This document shows, one piece after another, positions 1 to 14,500 of a DNA stretch of 64,000 bases. Source of the stretch: Diprion similis (taxonomy: Eukaryota > Arthropoda > Insecta > Hymenoptera > Diprionidae); NCBI RefSeq assembly GCF_021155765.1, contig NC_060116.1, forward strand, positions 5,084,001-5,148,000. Direction: 5' to 3'. The notes below the pieces were generated by a model that ran no database searches, was not told the origin of the DNA, and worked only from the letters and a program-made list of their open reading frames with translations. A program made the position numbers and the translations under genes. Positions within the stretch are counted from its first letter, which is position 1, and each line of letters begins with the position of its first letter.

Positions 1-123
1 CAGCTCAAAATTGACTTCAGATTTGAGTTCTTGAGGATCGAAGACCTCTATAAACCAAAATGCAGCCACGGGACGAATATTTTGACTATTAGTCCTTAAG
101 GAGATAGAAATTTAAGTAGGTAC

Positions 124-3056
124 CTTTGCGGGAGCTGCGATGGAGGGGTATAGCTAACTGGTCTTCGAGGACTAGCAGCAGCATCCCTAACATCCTGACT
201 GGAGCCACTCGAATTCCTGTAAGATGCGACACTGGATTGCCTTAGCCGAAGGTCCTTCTGAGAGCCAGTAGCCTGACTACCTGCAAGTAAATATACATCA
301 TGATCATCATCATCATCATCACCATCATCACTCGTTACGAAGCAAAGCTTTCAATTCGCATGGTTCAAAATTCTTAGATCAAACAGAGCATATATGTATG
401 TATAACGATGGACTCACTTCTTTGCGGTACGTGACCGTTTCTAATGGGCGACGACAAGCCACGTTCCAGTCTTCGCTCGATCCTGTCATCTTCTCTTCTC
501 TCTCTACCCTCGAGTTGAGCGATTCTTCGTAAGGCATCCGCCAATGTAGCCCTTAGACATACAATCTCGTCGCGTTGTGCCAGCGATTGTCTTTCGAGAT
601 CAGCCACTCTGCCTATGAGTGAGCCAGTCTCACATTCTAGCATCTCGTCTGTGAAAATAACAAATATTACGGATAATTATTATCATTCGATCGGTTATCC
701 GACAAGTGACCGTATTTTTAAACAACTTTAATGCTCAAATTTTACGGAAAATTACAAGCTTCGGAGTTATGTCGTTCGTTTATACATTAGTTTGAAATTC
801 GTAACGTTGAAGTAACGATGCATTCTTAGAGCAAATTGTATTTTCGCAATCTAAACGTTGTCCAAAATTTAGTAAACTATAATAAAGCAAAGCATTCTCA
901 TATTTTGCAAAGTCTTAACTCCGCTCCCGCAAATTTATTTTTATATTTTAACTTTGCGATTTTTTTCTCATTGTCTCGTTACGTTAACGTTACTAATTTC
1001 AAACTCGTGTTTATAGAGAAATTCTGCGATGCTTCAACAATATGAAATGCGAAGCTCAATAAAATCTTCTCACCAATTGACACCCATTTTTTGTTCTCCA
1101 TACCACGCAATTCATCAATTTTACTCGTCAAAATTGATGAATTTTTTCTGACTGATTTTTACCCGTAAGCAGAATGTCAAAGACCATCTCAATCGAAGGA
1201 ATCAAATGAAGTGAAACGTATGAATTGAGAAGAATTCGAAGTTATAGCTACTCGAGTTGAATCTATTAATCTACATTCCGGATAAATCTTCGAAAGCATG
1301 TCACTGCCACGGATTATGTCAACAGGAAAAAAACTATCAAGAGTAGAATAACAAAGAATAAAAAACATTCGAGCACAAGCAGTATACGAACGATCGGGAA
1401 AAAGAGTAAAACAAGCATAAAAAAAAAACCACGAGCATAACAATTAATCGGTTTCTCAATGTAACCTCCGGAGCCTCCGTTATTCTTACGATTCCCGAAC
1501 GTTCGTTATCAGCATCGTCATCTTCAGCTTCGTGGGAAATTGCAGATGGCATTGTTTTCAAGATCCATTATATCTAAGGCCGAATGTGAATAGCAGTAAA
1601 TAACGCGATGATAGGGCAGCCATTGTCCCAAAATTATTCGCGACGTTGACGTGTATAAGTATAACTCCAAATATCGAAGTTCACGTATCTCGAACGCAAA
1701 AAAGGCTCGAACAGCCTAATTCCGAACAAAAACACTCAAATCCATTGTCATTTCTTTATTTCGGTGTCAAATGAAAATGTGCTGCAGAGTTTTTGTTCAG
1801 AATTGGGTATAGAATGGGCTGTTGAGCACTTTTTCGCGGTTGAGATACGTGGTCTTCGATATTTGGAAATATATATGACAACGTCGAAATCGATCAAAGC
1901 ACCCCCTTAAACAGACTGAAATTATTAATTGCGTGAAAAAGAATAGTAATAAAAAAAAAAGTAAACGCATTGAAATAAATCGACGAATTAATTTTTACCT
2001 CAAATTTATAAATTCACTGTCGATTCAAATATTCGGTTCGAAATTTGAGAAAAATGGACCAGCGGATACGTTTTCATTTACCGGAGGGACCGTTCACCTT
2101 CGGTACCCTCGTGAAATATAACAATGGCAAGAATAATTCTTCAAAGGAAACTTACGCGTCGTGCAGAATATACAGACATACACATACTTATAAGAACGAT
2201 TCTTTCGCGTGTCAGATAACGATCAGTTCTAACTTCGTTCGCTGTTCCGTTCCCTTTTGTAAAACAGTCTTCGTATATAAGTAGGCGTGAAAAATTTCTC
2301 TCTGCTCATACATTTCGTCCAGATAATAGGTGATTCAAAGAAAAAACATGGCGAAGAAGTGGATAAAGTAGAAAAAATTTCACTCAAACATCTGCATATA
2401 TATATATTAGGGTGGCGCAAAAAAACCGACTATTATTTTTTTTTTTTTGAGTCTCGTGTGACAAAATGTTAGTTTTTGATGTTTTAAGAGCCCACTCCAT
2501 AGGACAGTTCAAAAAAAAAATTTTAAGAGGTCGCTCCACATTTTTTAAAACGTTAAAAATTGTCAAAAATCGATTTTTTTTTTTTAATTTTTTTTCTCGT
2601 TACAGTATAATTTTATAGACAAAAAAAAATTAGTTTCCGAAAGTTTCAGTTCAAAATTTGAATTTTGAAAGGTTGCTCATAATTTTTTTTCAATTTTTTG
2701 GTGCATTTCTTTGGATCTTTTCGAGCGACCTTTTAATATTCATATTAAAATTTTGTAAATTTTTCTTCTTTAATTTAGTAAGAAAGAATCGATAACAATA
2801 CACCACGACATGAATTAAAAATCAAACAAAATACTGGAAATATAATTTTTTTAATTTCATTTTTTGACGATTTATGACATATATATATATATTTATAAAA
2901 CGAGTCTTTTTTTTCTCAACTCCTCTTCCGTTCGTCGAATAAAAAACTATATCCGCATTAAGAAGGTGCATGCGTATGTATATGCAATTTCGGTAGGTAC
3001 TCACGCCATGCCTGCTCAGCCTCGTCTATAGTGTCCATCGTGTCTGGCGTTGACAT
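124..3056 (-). CDS. Echinoderm microtubule-associated protein-like (EML) gene, 5' coding part, three exons, partial
   Basis: Coding exons on the minus strand are 3056-3005, 648-418 and 280-124, and the gene continues past the left edge. Translation starts at the ATG at 3056 and gives 17 codons plus one base before a GTGAGT donor. The next exon follows a TTTTCACAG acceptor and keeps phase, and its own GTGAGT donor joins the third exon in phase. Residues about 28-64 form a heptad-rich coil (LIGRVADLERQ, then LRATLADALRRI) that matches the N-terminal trimerisation coiled coil of EML proteins. A Ser/Arg/Pro-rich linker follows, as in the family. The HELP motif and WD40/TAPE propellers would lie to the left, outside the window. 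EML proteins bind microtubules and tubulin. The identification rests on recognising the coil, so a different coiled-coil protein is possible. No untranslated first exon was defined with certainty. Confidence 0.72.
300..331. repeat. (ATC)n microsatellite
   Basis: About ten ATC units with two variant units, in the intron between the second and third EML coding exons. Confidence 0.9.
2407..2760 (+). repeat. Candidate dispersed-repeat end beginning TTAGGGTG
   Basis: At 2407 a TA-rich stretch gives way to TTAGGGTGGCGC followed by several hundred bases of long A and T runs. The same eight-base end, TTAGGGTG, occurs in opposite orientation at 21610-21603, again directly beside TA-rich DNA. Shared ends at TA-rich junctions suggest transposon termini. 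I could not find a matching far end, so the right limit is arbitrary. It lies in the first EML intron. Confidence 0.3.
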
Positions 3057-3224
3057 CGCGATTGACTCCCTTCTGCGATCCCCCTTTTCCCCAATTTATT
3101 ATTCAATTGAATTGATTAAAACGGATGATAGAAATAATAAAAAATAAAAATAAATCTAATAGTAACGACGAAAAATACGTGTAGTATTATGACACACCGA
3201 CCCGCGCGATCTTCCTCGTCTTAC

Positions 3225-3330
3225 GGACTCGTTATCATCATCTGCAGCCATGTTTACTACCATGATCGTCGGTATTCTCTCCTATTTGATCAGCTGCCCG
3301 CGCTGCAACGCTTAACTCACTCGGTATTAT
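3225..3330 (-). promoter_or_regulatory. Possible promoter and short alternative first coding exon upstream of the EML gene
   Basis: Reading the minus strand, an AT-rich TATATAATA-like element near 3330-3322 precedes a CpG-richer stretch. ATGs at 3263 and 3251, the latter in good context (AAACATGG), open a nine-codon acidic reading frame MAADDDNES from 3251. It ends at a GTAAGA donor whose last exon base is 3225. This could be the 5' end of an EML transcript or of another isoform. It ends in phase 0, whereas the EML coiled-coil exon needs phase 1, so a direct join is not possible. The assignment is inference only. Confidence 0.25.
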
Positions 3331-6300
3331 ATATTTTTCATTAGCCATCTAAACAGTTGGCATATTTTTTCACTCGTCTGCAGTCGTAACTTTTGCTCAT
3401 TTCTGCGGTACGGAAGATTTTTGAAAATTAATTAAATTTCTTTTTTTTTTTTTTTTTCTCCTTTGGTGTTTTCAAACGTTATTATTATTGTTGTTATTAT
3501 TATTATTTTTTTTTTTACTCCTTTTTTTAATTTCTCACGTCAATAATATCAGCCACGTTGTAACTCGTTGCACGATTTACGAATCATTATTCGTCCAATT
3601 TATCAACGGTTAAAAATTGTACGTCGTCGTCGTAGCTTTTTATTCCATTTATTTCGACACTCTGTGTTTCTTATCTTCTTCTTCTTCTTTTTTTTTTTTT
3701 CTTATTGGTGCTCTTTCACCTCATTCAGCGATAGATTGTTGTTATTATTATTTACTCCTAATTCAAACACTTTTCTACGCAAACAATATAAAGCGTCAAA
3801 TTTCGATTTCTGTCTTCATTCCCGTGCGCAACGCAAACTTGTACTTCTACTTGTACTTCCAATCGAATCGACGACGTTGTCATCGACGCGTCTTGTGTGC
3901 CGGCATATATCGACTTGTCACATGTGCAATGTCGGTATTAACACATTGCCGTTACATAACGCACATCGATACTATGTAGGTATACATTCACGGGTTTATT
4001 ATACGCACAACTCAGCGTTTAACGAGAAAGAAACATATTATCTCGACCTAATTCCTCAATCTAACATTACATATATATATATATTTTATTCTCTTATTCG
4101 CAGACAAATCTCTCTTCGGAAAGATTAAAATTAGTTTGATTAAAAAAAAAAAAAAAAAACCGTTGACGTAACTGTGAAATTATTACGAGCTAATGTTTAT
4201 TTTTAAAATATTTTTTTGTTTTCTATTAATATCAAATTCTCAACTCTTACGATGCACACCGGGGTCAAAATCACCCCATTGTATGATGAAATAATCTTAT
4301 TTGATCGAAGATAAAAATGTATTTGCATCGATTTTTGGCTATTTTATTGTTTATTATACTTTTTTTTTCACATTTAAAATTTCATTCTATCAAAAACAAG
4401 TAATTTCCCTTAAAATTTAATAGTCAAATAGTATCCCCAGATTTTTTTTCAAGTTATTCGAATCCCACGTTTTGCCTCAAATCCATACAAAAATCTCACT
4501 TTTTATTACAGTCGTCGAATAATTTTTCCCGTTCAGAACAAGGTTTACCATAATCGTGCAAACTGTGGCGTCAATGCTGTTTATTTTATTTTTGAATTTC
4601 TTGCAAATATATCAAGTTAAATTTGTACAACAGTATATAAAAAAAAGGTAAAAAAATCATTACGGAATCTCGTTAAGTTCGCGTTATCTGTCCCGGTTTT
4701 CGTAATTATTTTACGAATTTTATTTCTGCACGAAAAACTATCATTTACGTATAAAATAACGGCGAGAAATGTCTGTTATGGATGTATCATTTAACCCACA
4801 TGTTTTCACTGTGACCGTCCTATTGCTACTGTCAGATCGGAACACCAGCTGCTCGCACGCGATCAATAGATTCTAGATAATCTATCATCTAGATGAAACT
4901 CTAGCTTGCCAAGTACTCGCACACCTTGTAACAAAATCGTTTCGAACATCTGCTCTATCTATAAACTCGCCTCTATTGTCGTACAGCATATGCACAATAT
5001 TCCTCCTATATAACGCTGCATTTATTATTATACCGCAGCAACAAAAATAATAGCTGCTGTGATTATTTTTAGTAATACTTGTATACAGATGATTTTCTAC
5101 GCCATGCACGCGCCCATAAAACAAGGTTAGTTATGTAATTGAAACGAGTTTACTGTATCTACCTGTATTTATTATTGAAAAAACAATATCGTTAACTACC
5201 ATAATTATAGTAAACAGTACGTTGTTTGAAATCTGTTTTTTTTTTTTTTTTTTTTTTTTTCTGACGTGGTTAAACAGCGTGAAATAATTCTGACCTACGA
5301 ATAAAGGTGAATTTTACTTTTAGAATTTTACATAAAAATCCTGTAATACTAAATAGAAAAGAAATATTAACATAACTGTTGTATACGTTTTCTTTACTTT
5401 GTCAGGGCAGTATTTTATTGGTGCAATTTCAAGCGAGAGAGAGAGAGAGAGAGAATAAATCGATCATATTCGCACCAATAATTCGATTTTTAACAGCCGA
5501 GAATTTTAATCCTCAGAAAAGTTGAGCAAGAAAAAAAAAGAGAGAGAGAAGAAAACAAACCTTACACGTTTCGGATTTTATTTTTTGAACGATATTTCGT
5601 GACAATTTTCTCCATAAAAAACTATTGTTTATTATTAAATTCTGAGTAAATTTAGCCTGAAAAAAGTTTAAGAGATTTTTAACTTTAAATGATTTTTTTT
5701 CTAGAGCGTAAAAAGTTTCTTCGACGAAGCGCTATTTTTTCAAAAACCTCTTATGTACAATACATATATCGTTAAATTGTTTCGCATGACTTGAGGCGGT
5801 CGCATATGTGTGTATGTATATTAAATATATATATAGGTATCGGCATATATTTATGTGCGCAAATATAGCCAGTTAAAGTGCGGTCTTATCGGTGTAATAA
5901 GTAAGTTGAAACTGAGTTTTTCTCGGGTAAACATAAAGTGCGTAATATAAAATGCAGAGAGAAAGATTTGATGTATGCCTATGTAATTTTATATCCACGA
6001 TATAAAAGCGTTACGTATCAAATTCGGGAATGTAATATTTACGACAATTCTCATATATTTTCCATCCAAATAATTAATTGCTCAATTTTGGGATCGTTTT
6101 TAATCCAGGTTATCATCCACGTGCCTCTCATTGTCGAGGGGATCAGTGAATGAAATTGATTTGACGAATGAAAATTTAATCAAATGCCGATCGTTAAAAA
6201 GAGGATGGAAATCGGATATAGGAATTTTCATTTTTGAATGAAATGATGTAGGAATGAAGTCGAGAAATTTTTATAGCTTCAATAGAAATAAAATATTAGG

Positions 6301-8410
6301 ATCAACCCGCTCGCTTTAAAATTAAAATATCGACCCAAAATGCTTTTATTTAAGTAAAGAAACACTTCTTGGACGATTTTGGAATTTTTTGCACACGAGG
6401 TTTCAGAAGTTCAGTTTGTTTTTCTTCAAAATTTGCGTTTTTCATAACTTTTAGAAACTTTTACTCCGGGTTCATATACATTTTTGACAATTATTTAATA
6501 TCTCAGTGTATCTAAAAAAAATCGTAAAAAAACGACAATCAAGGGTTTCACGCTATAGTTTCCAAAAGATAAAATAGTTTAAAATGTAAAAAATTATCAA
6601 ATCGAGGTTAGAATCGGAGCAATTATTTAAGTAAGGGGATGATCAGATCCGAAATGGTCAGGGTTCGATGTTAAGTCGAGTTGACGTGGAATGCCCCATA
6701 TATACATGATACGCCGAGGAGACTGGCGTAAAGGCTAAAGATTAAAGATCGAAAGGAGTCTTGCGTAACGCATTCTAGTTCTCCAGTGACGGTGAGAAAC
6801 GTGACCCTCTTCTCACCCCGAGCCTCTCGGCCACCTCGAAGCATTTCGAATCGAATTTTTCAACGCAACGCAACCGATTCTTTCCGGCGGATACTTAAAA
6901 AAAGGTACGTGAGTATGTATTTGCAGAGGAAGTATAAAATCCACTTTTTTCATCGCGAAAAAGAAAAAAAAACTGGTTCGGTAAGTTTCGTAAGATTATC
7001 TTACATCAGACAGAAAAGTATAGATGCAGCTAAATTTTATTTCCTGTACCTCAAGCTGCAAGAAAATTGAGTTTTTTCTTTAAATTGAATTAAATCTACT
7101 TGCCTAGTTTTTAACAGATTCGTTGTACACTGTCGAAAAATTTACTTGCTTTTGCCACTTCGTTTTTCTAGATACAACAGAGCCTCTCATCCTGAGAATA
7201 ATCAATTTTCAACATTTGCTTTTTCAGTTATAACGATTATTGTATTAAACACGGACGAAAGAGGCTATCAGATTGTATTTTTAGAACCAAATCGCCTGTC
7301 TCTTTGAAATGGTGGGCGTCATCGCTTACCGTACGTACCAACAATATGGGCTGCGGTCAACAATTATTGTCATTCTTCAATAGCGCACGCCGCGTATCAT
7401 CCAATTATTTAAGTAAAGCCAATGTTCCATAACTAATTAACGCAATTTTGCAATATCCACCCGCAGTCGGTTACCTTTCGCGGAATTCAATGCGTCAAAA
7501 ATATGTATAGAATGACTAATATCGCAAAAAATACCTGCAGACGTGTGAATAACAAAATTTGACGTATCTCCTGTTTCGATTTTATATTTTTCAGTCTTTG
7601 GAAAAAAATCCTGCAACTCTTCGTTCTAAAGACACTTGTTTTGCTGAACTTGAAAAATTTTTATCCGCACAATGGTGACTGACAGTTTTATTCTTTTCAA
7701 AAAATTATTATCCAGATTGTGTTGAACTTGTGATTGCAAACTTTGCTTACGATTGTTTTCTGTTTTTATCATATAAATTTTGTACGACACTAAAAAATGG
7801 TGTATTTTTCTCGAGAAGTTAGTTATGCAGCTGCAATACACGAGAATGAAAGGCAATAATATCTGAAAATTTCCCAATGTCAGTTGAAAACAATTTTAAC
7901 TTCACAATGTTATCATTTTCTTAAATTCTTCATCAGCACATGAATCAAATTTAATCACAGCGTTTCATTTAAAAGAAAACGAAATTTCGTTTAAATGATA
8001 ATATGTTGTTCAGACTACACAAAGAATTGGGGATCAAAAATTTCTAGCCATCACTGTCAAACCATTGTTTTTCAATTTTTAAGAGTGAAAAACACGCTCG
8101 TCACTCGATGTCTACCATATTTTTCGGACTTGGGTTTCTTTAATTGTTGTTTTCAAATATTTACATTTTTATAACTGATTCGATTTTACTTTTATCGCAT
8201 CATTATTGTTATGAATATGTTTTCGGTAATCGTGACATTTTTGCGTTGGGATTTTATACTGCTCTAAATACAAGAAAAAATTAGATAAAGCAAAAACAGT
8301 TATAAAAATTTAAAAATTCGTGACTTGTTCCAAAAATCAACTACATCTTAATATTCACGTAAGTAGCAGAAAGTGGTGTGAACTGATTTATTTGCTACAT
8401 TTCTTGCCTG

Positions 8411-8438
8411 TATGAATTATGAATTATGAATTATGAAT
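8411..8438. repeat. Perfect 7-bp tandem repeat, four units
   Basis: The unit TATGAAT is repeated four times without change, about 57 bases before an A28 tract. Confidence 0.85.
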
Positions 8439-11400
8439 CCATTCGACGAAAAGTGTTCTGCGAATTTTTAGATTCGGACGCAATTCCTGAATAGAAAAAA
8501 AAAAAAAAAAAAAAAAAAAAAATGAACCAGTACTGTAGGAAAAAGTTTTTTCAATCGATTTAAATTATTCCCTCTAAAAATATTCGGTATTTTTCATTGA
8601 AAAACACATCTTGGGAAAGATTTTTCCAGAATTTTAATTTTCTTTTTTTGTTTTTCATCAATTTGTCTTTAGTGCTTTGGTTATAAATTGTGGAACAGTG
8701 GAATTCAAGAAAATTCGTACATCTCCATATGCGTTTATGTATTGCTATGACCCAATGAGCGAAATATTTGGAATTTATTTTGTTGTTAGGGTGACGGCAT
8801 CAAAAGTTTATAATATAGGATGCGATATTGAATACATAGGCATCGGCCAGTGAATATGTACAGTGTAAACGGCAATCAATATTAATGAAAGAACAGGATG
8901 AGCTTGGCGCACCTTCGTAACGTCATCGTGCTGCCTTGAATCGCTTACATAATCGTCACCATGTAGCTACGGATACCCATACAGCTACTTGATACTCGTG
9001 ACATACCTATCGACGAATAAAACTCATAGAACAAGGTCTAGCCGTCGACGTAGGAATGAGAAACTGGAATCACCGCAAAAATCCGAGCGTCGAGTTCGGA
9101 GTTCCCTTCGATAAATTTAATGAATTAATGACAAATTGTTTGCCAAATAAAAAAAAACGGATTTTCTACATCAAATATTAAAATCAACGATATGGTGATA
9201 CTAGCTCTGAATTTTGAATAAATTAGTCTTTGTTTTGTGGACGGAGTATATATTGCTAAATTATTTTTAACAAAAATTTGACTCCATGAAGCTGCGCAGT
9301 ATTTTAGTAGTTTTGAATTGTGGTGAAACGGGTTTGAGATTCCGAATTTGAAAGGTTTCGAAAGCGCTTAATTTCAAATTATCTATTCAAGATATTTTCA
9401 AAATCGGAATTTCAACTCCGCTCATTGTGGTTTATAATTTGAGAAAAACGTGGGGAGAAACTCGATGTTCGAAGCTTTTCGAAAATGGAGATACAAGACT
9501 CACCCATTTCTTGATAAACGTTATCTGCGTCCTCATCCCCGTTCACTCGCATGGTAGAGCCTCAAATTTTTTTCTCGCGTATCATTGCGCTCTCATTCCT
9601 AAACCTGGACGGGACGCGAGATGAGAAGATAAGAAGCCAGCAGCACCTGCACAGCCTGAAATGCGAAAAACACAGAGATTACAGAATTGCGCTGCTAATA
9701 AAACGTGCAACGCGAAGTGCGCTTATCTCTGTCATCCCATCGCTTCTGTCTGCAACCTTGCAACAAGGCAACGTGAGATTGTTCAACATTCGTCATCGCT
9801 TAAATCCGCACGTTTCGCTTCGACTGCAACGGAAGAATATATGTAGATTCGAATAATTTTCACCGTTAATTTATGCCACGTTTCTGTGGTCCAAGTATTC
9901 TCACTTCGATTTTAAATCCTTTTTTCGAAAGGAGAATCGAAAATTTGTTGGGTTCAGTGACATCGCACCGAATTCTTAAATAGTTGTTTTATATTTCTAA
10001 TCTTATAGAAGGTGTGACTTCATTTTTGAATTTGAATTCATTAAAATTTTGTGAAGGCTCTTATTCAGTATTTGTAAATTATTAATAGCGCTCTTTTTGG
10101 AAAACTTGCGATATATAAAATCAACTCTGGGGACCGGAATAGCAAAAGGATCTTTGGATCCGGAATCCATTCGTTTGATCAAACTTAAGTATAACTGACA
10201 ATGAGCTACTCACTTTTCCATTAAAACATCGAGGCGATAAGAAATGAAAAGAGAGAAAAAAAAAACCTCTGAAAATAACGGGCAGAAGAAATTTTTAACA
10301 AGATTCATCAAGTTACTGTATTCTTTAAACACTCAAGAGTTGGAGGCATCGATAATTTCGGATTTCTTTTTTTTTTCTTTACAGTTTTTTGTTAAACTTT
10401 GTATAAACTGAAATCCGTGAATAAAAGTGTGATCGACACAATGAGAAAAGATCAACAGAATAAAAATTATTGGTCTTCACATAAAGAGAAGTTTAAATAG
10501 CAACCATTTTTATAATCTTTACACGCTGTATTCATACGTAAAATAATTTGTACAAATTTTGACATAAATCAAGTTACTTTAAGACGTAAAAACTGACCGT
10601 AAGATCACGCTTTCGAGGTATTCCATAAACCGAACTATACATTTCAAGTTTGGTACTCCGTTATGGAAACTTAAGTGTCTAATGGATGTGACAGACAACG
10701 CAAAATCAACTGTAAGCCAAAATGTGTGCGTAATAAGATTTAAAAAAGGCGCGGGAATTGACTCCGAATGCAGAATGAATCAGAAAGTAAGTCAACCGCT
10801 TGAAATATAAAAGTGGAACGCATTGACCTGGTCAGAATGTAACCATATTTGTTCCGAAGCGTAGATACGGGGCTCATTTCACCTACCATTTAACGTTGGC
10901 AAAGAGCTGATCGCAAATTATCGAAACAAACAGCAAACAACAAAGAGAAAAAAAAAAATAGTGAAAAAAATAGACAACTGAATAATATTTCGTATATTTT
11001 GAAAAATCAAGTGTTAAATGAACTATGAAATTTTTATATTCATGTGACTCGTGGGTGTATTTTTTTAGCTCACGTGTTTGATACCATTTTTATTGTTTAT
11101 TTATTTCGTAATAACTTCGACCTTCCGTGAATTGCCCTCCAGGTACGGGAAGCGATCTCCCTATTCTGCAGCTTTCATTTTACAGCTCATCACCGATTAC
11201 AACATTGCTTTAACGCAATCTGAACTTTCTTCTTTAACGCTTGTCGCTTCTCTTGCGGATAGAATAATGTTTAAAGTAAACAAAACGAAGAAAAAACTAT
11301 TGCAGATTCGGATGTAATTTCTACATATTTATCCGAGCTTATTCAGAGACGATTGATGTATTCAGGATTTCTACTGCAATCATGAATTCAAATTTCAAGA

Positions 11401-11479
11401 TTATATATTTTATTGAAAAATTCCTGGTCTTTAATTTTCTGTTTTCTTATGAATTTTTAAGGGTAGGATAAGCTGGTTA

Positions 11480-11480
<1 letters not shown>

Positions 11481-11511
<31 letters not shown>
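11481..11511. repeat. (TA)15 microsatellite
   Basis: Uninterrupted TA dinucleotide run in noncoding DNA. Confidence 0.9.
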
Positions 11512-11518
<7 letters not shown>

Positions 11519-14500
11519 AATAAATTATATCAACTTTTCCAAGATAAATCAAAATACTGCAGGACTCTTCCAGGACTTGAGGAGCAATCTTTTGTTTTCC
11601 AGGATAATTTCAAAAAATTGAAATGATCCTTTTTGAGAGAGTTATTTTGAAGCAGTCTTATCACTGTGGATTATGCAAACCGTACTTTGCCATTTTCTTT
11701 TAGCCATATTGTCTGAAAGTAAAAGTTTACCGACATAAAAATCTAATCATGTAACATCCATCGCGTCTCATAGCCAGAGGCTGTCAAAGTAAAAGCGGTT
11801 TTTCGAGGCAATGGAAAACGCATCGTTCAATCGAATGTATGTTTGCAATTCATTTAAAAGAGTATCCTTGTTTTTATAATCTAGCAATATCGCGGTCTGG
11901 TTATAGGGGGAAGATAAGTTACAGGGTAAAAATTTTCGTTTTTCTTTTTCTTTTTTTTTAACGAAATCTGTAGAAAAACTCTTGGAAAATATATTTCTGA
12001 AGTTTTATAGTTTTATTCGATGTATTTTTGGGTATTGAAATCAGTGCACACAATAAAAAAGTTCTATTTGCTCAACTGACTTATCACTGGATTTTTTAAT
12101 CTAACAATAACCAACCATCGTCGATGAACTTAGTAAAATGACAGAAAAATTACACTAAAGAAGAAATTTCGTATAAAGAAATGGACATTTTTTCGTCAAA
12201 ATCGATTTGTCACTTTCAAACTTGCACGATTTGCTTGAGTTCAGTTTTATACTATTAATTCATTTTTATGGTTCATTGACGAACTTGTTACATGAGAATG
12301 ACGAAAAAATTTGCTTCGATTGGTGCGGAAAAAATTTGGTGATTAAAAATTGTACACAATTTAAAGATACCAACGGCGCAACGTGACAAACGTATATTTG
12401 AGTATTTAATACATGAACAAATAATTATTTTTCTATTATTTCATAATCGATCAATACTCTTAAACGTCTTAGAAAGATACGGTTTGTTTTGGCCAGGGAA
12501 AAACTTGTCAACAAGTGTTGCTTCACGTTGAAAAATTGTTATCCGGATTTCGTTTTCCACGTATTTCACATTTCCATTTTCAAAATGACTGTTTATCCAA
12601 AGCCTCAAAAGATGGCATATATAGTTGGAAGAAATATGCTGAGTCACATTTCACTAATAGAAATATTTTATATTGTAACATATTTTACTCTGTGCTAATT
12701 TGATGTAACAAAATGGAATTATGTTCATTTAAATATTTTTCCTGAAGTGAAAGTTTCAATAATAATTAATTACCGCTTTGCAACAGATTTCTATGCAGTT
12801 AGACAATGAAAATCAAAAAACAATCCGAATAATTTTATCGGTATATAGTCAAGATTATTATTATTCGTTGAATTATACGTACGACAAGACAAAAAGTCTT
12901 TCTAGTTTGGCGAAATCCGTTTAAAAATAAAGTTTTAGCATGTAAAAATCAAACATTATACATAATTTTTTTTTCTTTTTTTTTTTTTTTAATTCTTAAA
13001 TTATCGCTCAGTTTCAACGATCTTTTTTTTTGCGATAGAATTTCTCAGCTACTTATCCTCGTCTGTAATTTAATGGTTGTATTTACTTTAAGCCCGTATT
13101 TCATGAAATAATGCCAACTGTGATTGATAAGTAAATAATATCGACAAGTTGCGCAACGTTGATAAACATTCTTATAGAAGTGTCATTAAATTTCATCATT
13201 TTCGTTTAAAAAAAAAAAAAACATCCACCACATGTTTAATCACGCACATGAGGTACAGCTTAGACACGATCCAACCTCCAAAAATTTATTTATATCGCAT
13301 ACTTAATTATCTTATATCCTGGTAATTCTCGCAGGCGAGACGAACTCTTGGTAAATTTTTTTCTTCGCTTAGATCCGAATAAAAGATTTAAAAATTCTGT
13401 AATCGAAACCAAAGTACCTATGTATACGACTATTCTCAAGAAATTCAACAGTTTTCTGATACTCACCGAGATTTTTCTTGATTCTTAGTGTTACAATTCA
13501 GTAATTGGATCTATCGATCAAAATTCTTTAATTTAAGAAATTTTTACATCCGACTTGAGTCCGATTCCGCAAATTATCGCGAGGAAATGTATATACCTAT
13601 ATATATATATATATATATATACGTTATGCTAGAAGAGCCTCACAGCGCAGCGCGAATTCCTCTCGGTTCATTCTACAACCTCCTCTTTAACTATAGTATA
13701 TTTATAATACGACTTGTTTTCAAGGTCGGTAGATTGTCTGCTGGCGATGCTATGCTGGTGCAACGTCTGCAAACCACGTGGTCCCAATTGTCTATCAGAT
13801 TGAATTTTCGTACCACATGCAAAGCGTCCCACCTACGCAAGAAAGGTTATAAACTCGATCGAATTTGTATGTAAATAACGACTCTTTTACTTTTTTCTCT
13901 TTTCTTATTTCCTCCTTTCATGTGGAGATTTTTTTTTTTTTTCATCTTTTCTACAGCTTATCGCTGGTAGTTTACACGAGGAACTTTTATGGTCGGACAT
14001 TTCGCAGCTAGAAATTAGAAAAAAGTTTTCTTTATTCCTTTTTTCTTGGGGATACTTCATCTTTTTTTTAATGGGGTGACCCACTTTTGTGCCAAAATAA
14101 TTAATCCCACTAAACACATGAAATAATCTGCAATTTTTCTGCACGTTCCTCGAATTTATTTTGACTTCGTGCATTTTTTTTTTTTTTTTTTTTTTTTTCT
14201 TGTGCCTTATGACGTTACTTGCAAAAACAAATTAAAAAACGATCGTCTCAGGTTATTGGATTATTATTGACAGAAGCTATAATGTGAGAGAAAAAAAAAC
14301 ACACGTTATACTTTTATAATATAAAAAATATATCAAGTAGCAGTTTGAAATTTTTCAAGAAATGATTGTGTATAAAATTTAAATTGTTATTTACGGGGTT
14401 AATAAAAATTCGTAACGTGACGTAACGTTTTTATATTAACGTATACGCACAATATTCTAATCACGTTTCTTGTATTTCCAACATCGATCTAATCCTAAAA

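Noticed and set aside
3005-3263. Joining the MAADDDNES start to the EML exon through GGGAG at about 3060
   Set aside because: It would keep frame, but the region before that AG is purine-rich with no pyrimidine tract, so it is a poor acceptor.
3568-4128. 186-codon plus-strand open frame
   Set aside because: Rich in Phe, Leu, Ile and Tyr from T runs and microsatellite-like AT sequence. No domain, and the overlapping frame is also open.
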